Assembly (NCBI GenBank): GCA_964007475.1
Contig: OZ023273.1
Span: 14,397,922-14,461,921, forward strand
Length of the DNA: 64,000 nt
From: Hybos culiciformis
Taxonomy: Eukaryota > Arthropoda > Insecta > Diptera > Hybotidae
Direction: 5' to 3'
Shown here in pieces: positions 13,401 to 28,400 of this stretch (its first letter is position 1; the number at the start of each line of letters is the position of its first letter). Below the pieces are notes generated by a model. That model made no database searches and was not told where the DNA came from. It saw only the letters and a program-made list of their open reading frames with translations. A program made the position numbers and the translations under genes.

Positions 13401-16400
13401 GTGTAGGAGTTAAAAGTGCAAACAAAAAGAATTCGATAAATATTTTCACAAGCATTATTTACCCAACTTAAGGAAATTATTTTTAGGGAGATAAAAAAGA
13501 GTTGCTAAGCATATGTAAATATATTTGTATATACGAGAAAATTTGTAGGGAAAAACTGCCAATATGTAAGTATTTCATGTTAGAAGTTAATAAAATTAAT
13601 ATCATAATATTATTGTGTTACAGATATAGATATCAAAAATTGTGTTAGAATAAAACTCATTTTGTATGTATATGGTGTTCAAATTTTATTATATCGTCTT
13701 GAAGGGGGTATATTATTTAGTTTTGCTATCCTATCTCTTTGTTTTTATCTATTTTTAGAATTTTAAAGGTTTTTTTATTGCTTTAATTTATGCCTCAATT
13801 AAAAACACCTATATATATATATTATGACTACAAATATTTATAATAGTTCCCACCCACAATCTCAAAATCATTGTAAAAAAAACGACGATTTAAAAAAGTG
13901 ATTTATTGTATTTACATAATTCCTTAAGTTTTTGAAATTTATTAAATTACACTGTGCCATAACATAATTTATTTTATTTATTCTTATGCACTGCACTGAC
14001 TTCATTCTATTTTGTTTTTTTTTTTTAAATTAATATGGAAGTAAGGAATATGTATAGTATAACAATTATTCTGAATATAAAATTTTAAGGTATTATATTC
14101 ACTTTTCAGTTCCTATTTGAATTTAAGATAAGTAACATTAAGTATCTATAACAAAATTTATATTAATTTTCATACAGAAAGCTACTTAAATGGGGATACC
14201 GAAAGATAACCAAAGCCATGTTGTATCTTTAAATAGTACTATTTGAGTATCTAGATGAAAATCATAAAAATTGTGGCATCGAAAAAAAAAAAAATATGTG
14301 AGTCTCGGGACACACGGAAGAAGTGAAACTTCATGGCAAGTAGTATTTTCTGGGAAGGCTAAATAAATATTTAAAATGGCCAAGTGCATATAAGATATGA
14401 CGCCGATCGATTTTTTCGACGGCGACTAGTTGATTTTTGCCCTTCGAATGTTGCGGTCAGTCGACTTAAAATTACTTGTTTGGGGAATTCGGCGGCTTAG
14501 AAAAAATTAAAACCCAGCGACTGCTTATACCTTGTTCGCATTCTAATTTAAATTCCACTTATATTCCGGAAAACAAATTACCGTTCGCATTACAAAATTT
14601 GATGAGAAGTGGAATTTAATGATGTATACAAAAATTTAGAAATTTGTTGTTGAAAATTTTGACTTTTTATCTCACTTTTTATCAATTTTATTTTGTTTTT
14701 TTTTTTATTTTGACTCGAATTTGACAAAAAAAATTGTTGCCAACTATAACAAAATTTCAAAAAGTGAGTGAAAGTAACTATAAATATAGAATTTTAACTC
14801 TGACAAACTAGAATATGAAAGTGGAATATACATATTCCGGAATATATTTTTATATGAAAAATCCAGTTCATTTTCCTGAAATATTCCGAAAAACAGCATA
14901 TTCCACAAATATTCTCCTAATGCGAACACCATATTAGAGATAAAAGCATTTAAAAATTCTAAAATACTTTTTAAGCTCAAAAAGTTTACTGGCATAAAAT
15001 TATTTCAAAATGGCTAGATTTATGGCAACACTGATTGCAGATGATTTCTACTATATTTTAAGCTGTAAACACAATTCCGGTTATTAGCGACAATAATGTA
15101 TGAAAAAACAGCAGCGTGGCTTAAATCATGTTTTCTTTTTGTTGCCCGAAAAGTTTAACCTAAAATAACTTTTGCAAATATGCCTGAAAAATTTCATGTT
15201 TATTAGTACTTCTTCTGAAAAAGAATTGTAAAAAAATATTCCTCCTGCATTTTATTAGTGTAATTTAATGTCAAAAATAAATTACACCAACAAACTACAA
15301 ATTACACTAAGAAAAATTAATATCATAAATAAATTATCTACAAAATAGGTGCATTGGAACATTTTTATTCAGAATACATATTTGTATTCCAAAAACTTTT
15401 TGAAAATTAGCACTAATAATTAATAAATGAAATATTTGTTATTCAATAATTTAAAATAAATTATATTTCCCTTCAATCGAAAAAAAAAATAGTATTTTCG
15501 ACTTTAATTCTGAGCTAATATAGAGTAGGTTATTGCGCTGATAAGCTTCATTAAGTTGCTAGCGGCTGTCGGTTTTATCATCAGCTGACATATAAATTTT
15601 TTCTTTTTTCTTTTTTTTTTGCCTTTTTTTTTGACAATAATCGTTTGAATTTTGACAATAATCGTTTGAATTTTGTTTTATTTTTTGACAATAATTGTTC
15701 TGTTTTTGACACTTACATTTTTTTCACTCTCAATCACAATGCCTCTAAAGAAGTTTCACTTCAAAAATGTATTAACTTATAATCATCCTCAAATACTTAT
15801 ACCAATAGTCCAATCAAAGAGAAAATACATTTTAAAAATTTAAACCTTCAAAATATATATAAAAAAAACCTCTCTCTACATTTACGATTGAGCTTTAAAA
15901 CCATGTAAAAGTTTCATATCAAAATTTAATTTTTATAGAAAAAGAAAATATTAAATGTTAAAAGCAGACAAAAATGATAAAAACAACGTTGACCATTCCC
16001 ATTAATAAAAAAAAATTAAAAAATTTACCAAATATATTCTGAATTCTATTAATTAATTTTGAAAAAAAAAAAAAAAAAAATTCTCACACAATTTTTTGGT
16101 CTCTTTTATTTATTTCAATCGGTTGTGATTCATCAATAAAATATTTTTTTTTGTGTATAATTATAATTAATAATCTTTTAAATTTATCTAAATCAAAGAA
16201 ATTGATGAAATTTTTATGAATAGAAGAAATTTATTATTATAATCTGGAAATTAATTCATTTTAAAGAAATTTAAATTTTTTCAGTAAATCAATCAATTTA
16301 TTAAAATTGATAAATAAATTTTTGAGATTTTTCTTAAATTAAACTTTTGGTAGTTTAGAGAATATATAATAAGATACTAGCAGAACTCTGTTTACCTAAA

Positions 16401-19400
16401 TAACCTCAAGTAATTGTGTCTAGTATTTTCAAAAGGAGTCTATAGAAACACCGTACATTATGAAAAGAATTATTATTTGTCTCAACTCAAGGAGATCTTT
16501 CAAACATAACAAAACTATTTTTGAATAATGTGAAAAAATTGAACTGCAATAGTAGATTACAGCACATGTTAAGAAAATTTGTTATTACAACGAGTTGTGT
16601 ATACACAAAAACACATGGACACGCGTCAATACTTATATCACGAGACCGTTAGGTCGAGTGATATAATATTGACAAGTATCCATGTGTTTTTGTGTATATA
16701 TACAACAAGCTGTACTTATAACAAATTTTATTAACGTTTTGTATCCTGTTTTAATGTGCATGTGAGAGGTAGTTGCAATCAATACATTTGCAATGCAAAA
16801 AATAAACAAAAGTTCAAAATGAAGAAAGTAAATAAAATTGATGTGTGTAAATAAAATTTTCTGAAATAAATGATTGACGCATTTAATATACCATTTACCT
16901 AGCTAAATTTACGATTGTAAATACAAACTACCGATCACATGCACATTAAAAATCTTATAACTTTAAGTTTCGTTTTGAATGAGAAAAATAAAATGTTTTT
17001 CAAGTAGAAGTAATAACTAGTTAGACATAGAAGTATCTAAAAAATTTATAATTTCAATTCGAAATAAAAAGTTTTCATTGTGATATTCAGTGTTCTACTT
17101 ATTGAGGTGACTCAATTTTTTTTCACTATAGAGCCTTCTCAACCAGCGTCTGGTTAGTATAATAACATTGAATATGAAAAGTACAGTTTTAACTAAAATG
17201 AATAACAATTAATAGAAATTAAGAACGCACCAGATATAGTTACAAACCTAATAAAACTAAAGTCAACATAATGGTCATGCTAAAGTTTGTTATAATTATA
17301 TACAATAAGGACATTAAACATACTTATGTACATGCTATCGTTAAAATGAAAATATATTTTTTAAAAATAGAACGAAAACGAAAATTAAACAACAATTATT
17401 ATGGTTTATTTTTAAGATTTAATTGTTTTTATTAAAGGAATAAAAATATATAAAATATAAGTTATATCAAAGATATTATTATAGAGATATGTAGTAAGTA
17501 TTTGTACATTTATAACATTTATAAGAATTTTTAATGAATTTTATATGAAGCACGTATAATAGTTATTGTTGGTCTGCTTAAAATATTGAAAAACAATAAA
17601 ATACTTTTATAGTTATAAATCGAAGTACCTAAATTATTTATATCAAAAATTGTATAACATGGAAAGGGGAAGACGGTAATCGTTTGGTGCTACTTATTAT
17701 TAAAAATACTATTTTTGACATCGTTGGGGATTGCAGTATCGTCATAATGCTTGAAATAAAATATAAAAAAATCCTAGAAGGAGTGATCATATATCGGTGG
17801 GAAGTTATGCACGGTAGTTGTCCACGATTTCATAGATATGTATGAACATGCAGTGATTAGAACCCCCTTTTTCGTATCCAACCTACCGCTCCGCGATAGA
17901 AAACTTTTCAAGTAATTTTCGTCTTCGGTCTTTTAGAAATGTATAAATATATTGATATAAAATCGTGTATATTGTATAACTACCGTGAATAGCTTCATAT
18001 CCCTATTAAATATTTCTTTCAAACTATACTTTAATACCTGTTTAACTATATAATATATTCAGCAATTTATGTTATTTACTTACATTTTCCAGATAAGATA
18101 CTTGAAGATTGTTTAAAAGATTTTGTTTTCGTTTTTCTTTATCGTTAACGTAAATAAAAAGAAAAGGAAATAATTTTTTTCTCGAATATCCTTTTTTAAA
18201 TGTAATTTATTTGCAAAGGACGTTATTATTTAAAGAATCTTGCTTTTTTTCATTAAATAAATAAAAAAGTTCGAGAAAATTCAGAATTTCTTAGGAAGCC
18301 ATCATTCGTAAGCAAATGATAAAATAAAATATCCAAAGTTTTGTACAGACAAACATAAGTTCAGAGTTCTTTCAAAATCTGATTAGTTTTTTTATAAAAT
18401 ATTGCTAAGAAGCATTTTTATTCATATTTGCAAAAAAAAAAGTTACCCATTGAAAAATGAAATTTTATTGAATTAAATGCGTCTATTAACATACATACAC
18501 ATGTAGGTATCACCACACAAAATATTACATATTACTTTCAGAGTGTTTTTGATTAGGGAATGAAAATGGAATTGACGTAAATTCGAAATGTAAATGTAAT
18601 TCTACTTTCCTTTTCCACTTTATTAGCAGGTACATTGATGTGATTGTATATGTCGTTCATACTTTTTTAATTCAATTTTTCAATTCATGAAAACGTTGTT
18701 CTGATGTTGGAGAAGTGAAAACTTTCTTTTTATATTATCTAAGTATGTAAATATATGAATTTGTATCTCTCTACACTACAGTATTCAAAAAATTTTCATT
18801 TTCTTTATCTATACTACTCTAAACAGAAAAATATTTTTAATGAAATTTCGCAAAATGATACGATAAGTTTCCGTTATACATTTCCTAGAATCTTATGATG
18901 ATTGCAAAATATATAATATAAATTGATAGCAAAATTTATCATATATTCATAATATGACACCCATATTTAATATTGTATGAATAAATTTATATCTCGATTT
19001 GTATACATTATGTAAATTTATAATATTATATATTTATCAGCTACATTATTATAATGTTAAATCATTAAATCTAAAAATAAAATAATTAATTTATTATCTT
19101 AAGTACTGAAGACTTTTATTTTTTAAATATGTACATAAGTACAGAAATTGAATATGTTTTATATAAAATTGTATAATTTTGGTAAATTGGAAAAATAAAA
19201 TTTAGATATAATAAAATTTTCAAACAAAAAATTTATTTTGTATTTGAATTCTATTCTATGTATTTGTTGCAAAATCAGGGTCATAATTCAATCCTTTTCT
19301 GCTTGAAATATTATTCATCTGTTTCAAATTTGTCGAACCAAAAGAAAAACATAACAATTAATTTTATAATTCTGATCCTTTATCAATATTTTACTCTTTG

Positions 19401-22400
19401 TTTCCTGTTTTATGAATGGAAAACTGTATATACAAAGAAGAATTATTAAAACTAATATTTTATTTTATTCTGAATAAACCAAATAAATTCATTGATGGAT
19501 ATTATAGTTATTATAAACAAAGCAAACAAATATTTATAAAAAAAAAAAAAACAAAAAGTTATCTTCTCAATGAAAATCTATAAAATCCATATATAATGAA
19601 GAATAAAAAAAAAAATAAAAATTATGACAGAAAAATATTTAATTTAAAATCAGTTTAATAGGACATTTATTTATGTATTCAATATTTAATGAAAAGGACT
19701 CAAAAAGAAAGAAAATTTTTATAAATAAATTTATATTCAAGAAAAAAAAAAAACCATAAATATTTTTTTTTTTGTTTATTTTTCTCTCCGACTACCTACA
19801 TACATATATATTGTATTTTTATTGAGGAAGACCAAAAAAAAAAAAACAAAATAACAAAAATACCAAAGAATATAAAATAAATTTTATTTTCTTCTTTTTG
19901 CCTTCTTTCAAAGTCAAGGTTCTTTTATTTTTGCACACACGAATATACAAGATCCTATAACCCAATTCTCTTATATAAAATTTCATTATAAATCTTTAAT
20001 TTTTATAGGGTTATATAGGTACATATATATAATTCTTTTTAGTTTTTAACACAAGTACATTTGATTTTATTTTGTTAACATAACTTAATTTAAAAAAAAA
20101 TAAAAATTATAAATATTTTAAAAATAAATAATTGCATCTAAAATTATAAATTTAGCATTATTTTAATAATATCATTTTTAAATCCCTAGATTTATATTCA
20201 TTTAGTGAGAAGATGAAAAAAGTCTAGACAATTAATTTTTCGAATTTTTTCCAAGTTAAAAAAAACATAAGATCATGAATTTGCAAATATAATATACTTA
20301 AGATTGCTTTCGAGTGAAATAAAACAGAATCATAAATCAATTTATATAAAAAAAAAAACAAAAATTGTCTTTGTTCATATCGCACTTGTTTTTTGTGAGC
20401 AAAAAAAAAATTTTTTTTTAAGTTTAGTTAAATATCAAATAGTTTTGAGAATTTTTATTTGCCCTAAATAAATGACGGAAAAATACATTTTAATTAATAT
20501 ATTGACAGAAATATATTGATTTTTTTTACATATTATTAGAGTAAAAATAGAACTCCAACCCGAGATTCAATCTTCACATTTACACACATTATTCCATATA
20601 TAAATGATTTGCGTAATTTGTGGGCTATTGTCTTTCGGAGCAATTTGTGAAATCCCTTAGAGTCCTTAGACTGAACTAAAAATTATTGTATTTATATAGG
20701 TCAGGGGTGGCCAACTTCATTATATGTAAGATCGATTAATCTAATATAATAAAAGGTGAACTCACCTCTCAAACGACCTTGGCAGTAACGTAAATAATAA
20801 ATAAAATAATCGAATGACTATGCAACACTGAATGCAAGGCGTACTTTGATAAAAACTTTAAAATGTAAACATAAAAAATCAAAGCGTACTTTATCAATAA
20901 AAAATAAATAGTTACTAGGCTAGGCCTGCACTATTTTTTCTGTGCAGGCTTTTTTCTAGTTTTTTATAAAATGTGTCGTGATCGACCATGTAAAATATTA
21001 ATATTAAACACATTCAATACACGTACAAGTGCCAACGGTGAAATTACTTAAAAACACATAATAAATTTATAAGGAAGGCTTCATGTCTTCAACTAGGTTG
21101 TCCAACTTCAACCAAACATTCATAATTTTGCTAAATTCAGACCGAGAGAATACTAATAAATCTTGGGTACAGGAAAGATATCTGGTCTTCTTGAACTTTA
21201 TATATGAAATATCCCATTCAGATGAAACGTCTGTACAAATATTTGCTACATTTGTTATTTATTATTCGGCTATTTACTAAAATCTTCCTCAAATTTTCTG
21301 GTATGTAAGATTAAGATTACATTAGTTTTTAGAGTTATGATTTCATCCAACCTATTTTTTTATTAAAAAATGTGACCTTAATTTTTTAGAACAATAGATA
21401 TCAATAGTAAAAGGATACACATCAAAATGATTTCAATTATTATGAATAAATCAGATTGAATAAGCAGTATTAACGTTTGTAACTATTTGCATCATCTCCA
21501 ACTCCGGTTGATCGACCAAAAATTGGTTCGTGATCGACCGGTCGATCGCGATCGACGTGTTGGCCATTCCTGATATAGGTTATATATATATAGTACAGGC
21601 AAATTAAATCGAAAATCATCAAATAAACAAAAAAATTGCGAAGTATCTGCAACTTTCTATACTCATACACAAACACATTCTTTTGAAGAATCCGATGAGT
21701 CCCGAGCATTCAATAGTGTGCTCGACCCAGTATTTGACAATCAAGTTTTTCAAATACTTTGTATGTATCTAAGCACGAAATAATTATGTTTAAACTGTTT
21801 AAAACTTAGGAGCAATGATGGATTTACAAATAGGCACTCTAAGCTCGAGCGTCGGGCGGCAAATAATGGGCGGTAAAATTTCTTAAAATTTTTTTTCGGC
21901 AATTGTATTATAATATAAAACTTTAAAAACCAAAATATATTTTTCGAGAAACCGAATTTATTCGAATAAAACAGCATTTTTCTGTTTATTTCAACAATAT
22001 TATTAATAGAAACAAAATTATAGTAATGCACCTTATTATTTAAGATCTTAGGATGCTAAATTTACCAAACTTGTCTATATTGATAGTAATTTACAAAAAA
22101 ATAAAATACAAAATAACTAATATTAATTACATGTGCCGCAAAGGGTCAAGCGTGGCCACTCAAGCACACTCTTTTTAGCTAGGGACTCCTTGGTTTCTTG
22201 AAATATATACATTTTCAAAGGTCTATACCAAGTTACAGCCACTTCGCAATTTTTTTGTTTATTTTGGACAATTTGCCTGTACTAATAGCCTAATTTACTA
22301 AAATAGACAATAAAAGAAAAAAATATTAATTTTATAAAGAAAAAATAAAAAATTCTAAATTATATTTCACTTCAGAAAATTTTAATGCACTATAAGGGAC

Positions 22401-25400
22401 TGGAAGGGCTTAACAGTCAAAAAAAATTCTAATTCTCAACAAAATTTCTAAACAGGGTTATACTCGAGGTTATACTTACAATTTATATATCGAAAAAAAT
22501 TTTAATAAATTCGCAAGTGTTTTAAATGTAGGAACTTTCTTCACTAATACATAATAACATTTTTTGATTGCATGAACTGAATAAAAATTGTTTTTTTTTG
22601 TAGATTAATGAAAAAAAAAAATTCAATTAAAATGTTTAGGAAAAAAATAATTAAAATAGCATGTCAGTGTGGCCATACAAATTAATTATCTTCAATAAAA
22701 ATAAAAAAGTATAAAAAATGTTTTTTTAATTTTCTATTTTTGTTAACGCAAATGTGTGGCACATGATGTTTGTTATTATTATTATTTTTCGGGATTCTTT
22801 TTACAAAAAAAAAATGAAATAAAATAAAAATTCTATCTTTTTTAATGAATTAAAAAAATATAAATTTTTTGTTATCAGTGAACTCCCAAAAAAAAAAAAT
22901 TTTATTATATACCCAAGTAATAATAATAAAAGCCAGACTGTATATGCACAAACATTATAAAAAGCAATACCTAACTTTTTTTATTTTTTAACTAAGTAAG
23001 TATGTGCATATATATATATTCTTTAGGTATATAGAAGAAGTGTTATTAAAATTATTTTTTATTATTTGTTTGCAAATTATTAATTTAAACAAAATTGAAC
23101 GTGAGTAATTCTAATTTATTTTATAAAGTATTTACTTTGTTGGCATTTTAAAAAATAGCATGTCTAAGTTATCCAAAATTTTTGTTCTTTATTAATTGTT
23201 CGTCAAGTGCTGGGAAAAATAAAATTGCATATTTATATTAATTGAAAAGTTCCAAAACTTTTATCTTGAATAACTATTACTGAACTTGAGTCAAAAATTT
23301 ACATACAGATTTCTAAGTATTTGTATATATACCTAGCATTTAATTAAGGGAATAATTAAAAACTTTGCTAAAATTTAACGAAACTTTAGTGAGATTTATG
23401 ATTTATGCGTCATGATTTATTTCTTTGCAGCTTTGGCAAAACTTTGATGTGGATTATATTTTCACAGTCGGTAATTTCTAATGCAGTTTCCGTTAAAATG
23501 TTATGTGAAATAATTTTCAACTACATAAGTATTTTTGTCTATTTTTTTCAGATTACGTGTACGCACATACAATTGCACCTAAATATACTTACTATTTTCT
23601 TTTTAAGATTTCGAAGATTATGAAGTAATCACGATGTACTTGTCCATTTTTTACTTTTTAATTTATTCATCAATTTACATCATATTTTCATAAAAAAAAG
23701 TGCATATTTATTTATAAATTGATTATAATATAATATTTAACATAATGTAAAAATTATATTGTTTTTTTTTTTCGCCCAAAGAAGTTTCACAAGATTATTG
23801 AAAGTTAGAGAAAACAAAACCAAAGAGAATGTTTGGTTTTAAGCTCGGTCTTATTTGACGCAGTGACATCATAAAATAATTTTTTTTAATTTATAGTTTA
23901 ATTTTATTTTTTCTCCTATTAAAGACTACATCGATAATAATATTTTACTACTTATAACTAGTTATATTACTAATAAAAAAAACATACACATTTATACGTA
24001 CGAATAACTAATTTAGCATACATAAACTTTATTTTACTAATTAATCTGCACTAATAATCTCATTCTATGTAGAGATATGATCAATGATTTTCTATTTATT
24101 TTAAAATAATGCGCAGAAAATAAACAAAAAAGTTTTCAATAACATAAATTAATCGTGAAATATGAAATTTAATTGAAATACATAAATATTATAAGTACAT
24201 ATAATGAATGTTATATTATATAATAGTATAATGGCTGGTGTGCTTTGTTCGAAATTGTTTTATAAAACTAGGAAGTTATATTATGATTTAGGAGCGTTGG
24301 ATTATAAAAATTCCATATAATACTAAGTATTTGATAAATTTTGATAGAAATGAAATTCTCAACCCGAATTGAAAACACATAAAATAGGTTTTTCATTGAT
24401 TTGTACTATCGAATTGTATGTAATTTGCCATTACCGTCCTCAATTTAAACTACTCTAACATAATTTGACGTGATGCTGACGGCGAAGCCGCGGTTATAAA
24501 CATTATTCCATTTAGAAAATATAAAAGCAAATAATTGATAAAACCCAGTATGATTATCCCTGATATAAATTTGTACATTTTTTAATTCAATATGGTGTGT
24601 CTAATTGTACATATTATTCATGCGCCATAATATGATTATAAATTGTATCAAATAACGAAAAACCATATCAGTTAGACATTGAAATTTATTTGAATTTTAT
24701 TTAAACTAGAGAGGAAATACCAAATTGAGTGAAAACTAAAATGATATTCAATGAAAAATCTAACTAGTATATGATAATCAAACAAACTGATCGAGTTCTT
24801 AATGATCTTGAAATTTATTTTACTGATAAAGTCGCAATACAATGTACTAGTTTGAAAAATCTATATACAACACATGTTATTATTTATTAATTAAATACAT
24901 AGTTGATAAACTCAAGTTATCATCGCGCCTAACTGCATTTAACAGTGAAATTCGAGTTATAATCCTATTTCTATCTTTTCAGCTGCAGCATAATTTATTA
25001 TTTATTTTCCAGTACAGTTCCTCATGCAATGTAATGTGCGATAAATGTAAATAATTTAATTATTTTCAACAAATAATTATTTAAAATTATAACTTTAATC
25101 AATTTTAAAACAATCAATTGAACAGAATTCATGAATTCACAATTATTATAATTTTTAATTTCATAGCAAATCAAATTCTTTGTTTACACTTTTGCACTTG
25201 AATATGAATTAAATTACAAATTAGGTTTTGTTTTACACTCTCTACAATTCATCTATAATGAAAACAACAAAAAAAATTAATAATGAATGTTTTGAATAAA
25301 ATTTAGTACTAATTATTCAAAAATTATGATTCATTAATTTGCTATGCTAAATTAATTTCATAAATTGAATATGTCTGAAAAGATAATGAATGAATAATAA

Positions 25401-28400
25401 AATCAAGAACAAAAATTACTAAGGCGAAAACAAAAAAAACTTTCATAAAATTGTTAGCTATATTGAAAGTTAAAATAATATTAATAGGATATTATAAAAT
25501 TTTATGGAATATTAAATTCCAAAAAAAAAAAAGTTATAAGTAGTGTGACAATTTTTGGTAATTACAATTTTTCATAGCACATACTACTTATAGTTGGCCA
25601 ATTAAAAATTACTTAACTTATATAGTGAGCGTTTAGGAAAAAAAAAATAGAATTGTTGTAATTCTGAAAAAAAAAAAAAATTTTTAGTCGACTTTATTTT
25701 ATAAGTTATGAAGAAAATTCATTTTATATTGTGTTCATATTGCCTTTTATTTCCCATACAAAAAGATATTCCAGTATTGCTGTGTTCCACTTTCGTATTT
25801 CCACTTATTATAGTATTACTATTATAATGATCAGAAATCCTAAAAATATTGCTAATGAAGCAATTAATATTAATTGATTTAAAAATAAATAAAAGAAGAG
25901 AAAATTTTCGAAAAATATAATTGAATGTTCAATATTTTTGGAATTGATTCAATGTTATTATGAATATTAAAAATGTAGTCACAAATATTTCAATTCATTA
26001 ATTTTTGTCTGTAAATTAATTTTCTAATGACAATTTAATTTCACTGATTATAAATAGAAATGTGTTAATATACATACGTTTACAATCTATCATTTTATCT
26101 CTATTAATGAATTTTATCTCAAAAAAAATTAAGTATACATATAAAATATTAAAAATTATTTAATAAATTATTATTAATTAAATATGATACTCAAAGTATT
26201 TTATTTAAAGGGCGGCGCAAAAATTTCTTCATAATGTTAATAAAAGTATTAAATTCAATTTAATTTTTATGGAAATGAATATACTTATACAATTTCTAAC
26301 GAAATTTGAATGTTCTGAGCTGGTGAATAAATCAATGTTAGAATCAATTATTATCAATTATTAAATCTTGTAATTGATAAATATGCAGATGATTTTCATA
26401 AGAAATTTAGGTAAATAAAATCTTTTAAAATATTGCTAAAAGTTCTTTGAAAATAGAAAATAAATATATTCTATAACAAATTTAAGACAAAAGAAGAAAT
26501 TTGTAAACGAAAACAAATTGAAGATGGGAGGAAGTTAGCGTTAAATGAACATATAATGGCTAAATGGCTATTATAACTATTACGAGAAGAATGGTGTTCA
26601 TATCATCAATAAAAAAGTGATGAAATTAAAGAATAAAAATATATATACTAGACAAAACAATGGTTTACTTTGATTCCGCAAAGTTCAAGCTTAAACAACA
26701 AGATTAACTTTTATTGAAAAAAATTACACAGTGTACAATGTAACAACGTAACAACTGAATACTGATTAGAATACTTGAAAAAGAAAAACTAAGTCGTTTT
26801 TTTTTTTTTTCTGAAAAAACAACAGCTTTAATAATAATTTGCTTTGGGGTTTTCCGAATAATTATTTGCTTATCAAATAATAGCTAGTGATGCAAATAAT
26901 AAATAGTGATGCAAATAATAAATAGTGATGCGAAATACTTAAAAGGGTTTGAAAAATCGTAATTTTATGCTGATTTTTGATGTTACAACCTCGGTTACAA
27001 CTGAATAAACCTCATCCTCTTGTTTTCTATTAAAATCTGACGTTGAAATATCAAAATTTTACAAACAAATATTATCGAACGAAAATAAACAAAAGCAAAG
27101 CTGAATTGCAACTTATCATGAGCAAAAGTTTGGTGGAGGGCTTAAGTATTGAGAAAAAAAAATTATTTGAAATCAGGAGATTTTTTGAGATTAGTAAACG
27201 TTTGATTTACGAAAACAATAATTAATCGGATAATCATATAAACGTATTATGCATTTTAATGCATTTTACGTTCAGAATAATATTAAATTCTAATCTAAAT
27301 ATTATTCAATACCAGCAATCTCAATTGAAATTTAATTTATTTATTTGTTATTATTATTATTTTTTTCTTATTCACCACTCAATTATAAATTCCAGCCTAT
27401 CCAAAATGTAAAATACAAAACGAGAAAAAAATTAATTTTGCATAAATCTTTAATTTTCTATCTACATATTTGTATTCTACACAAATAACCGGATATCATT
27501 CATTCTTATCTATACTTCTTACAATATTAATAAACAAAAACATAAAACGCATAATTTCTTTAATAAGTTTGTTTTCAAGTATTCTACTGATAAATATAAA
27601 AAAAAAAAAATTCTATCTTTTATTATGTAAGTATGTAGGTATATAATAAATATATATGCAAAAAAATATGAAAATAAATAAATTATGATGAAAATAAAAA
27701 AATTTGTAATATTATTTTACTTACAATCGTAATCGTTTATTGAACTATATTTGACTTGACTGTATAACGAATCCATAAATAAAATTAAGTATTTTAGAGC
27801 GGAAATTTTGTAAATAATGTTTGACCTCATTTAGATTAGAAAATAAAAAATAAAGGAAAATATTTTACTTCATATTAAATAAATATGACAAAAAAAATTA
27901 ATTTAAATATTTTAGATTTAACAAAAATTAAAAAAAAAATAAAAAACCCAAAACTTAGACATGTTACAATAATAAAAATTCTGACGAACTCCACATGTTC
28001 ATGACTATTAAGGACCATTGAATAATGTAGAGAAGATTCTAAGTTTATTTTGAGTTTGGAGTCAAATAAGAAGTTCCTAACTTTTATATTATTTTACAGA
28101 CAGTGAATTTTTTGGTATAAGTCGAAGAAAAATTATACTAAAAGGGTTATTAAGCTTTACAAAAATACGTTATAAGAATCGTAATCGAGTTTTTCAAATT
28201 CACCTCATATCAAACATGTATCTTCAATTTGAGACGCAATGGGAGTTCAAAAATATGAAAACAGCAATTGAATAATTTATTTTAATACTTCAACCACTTC
28301 AACTTACTGAAATTTTTAATACATTTTGTAACTAAGTATAGGATAGACTCACAATTTTTGAAATTTTCAATTATAAAAATAAATAGTTTAGGTAATTCTT

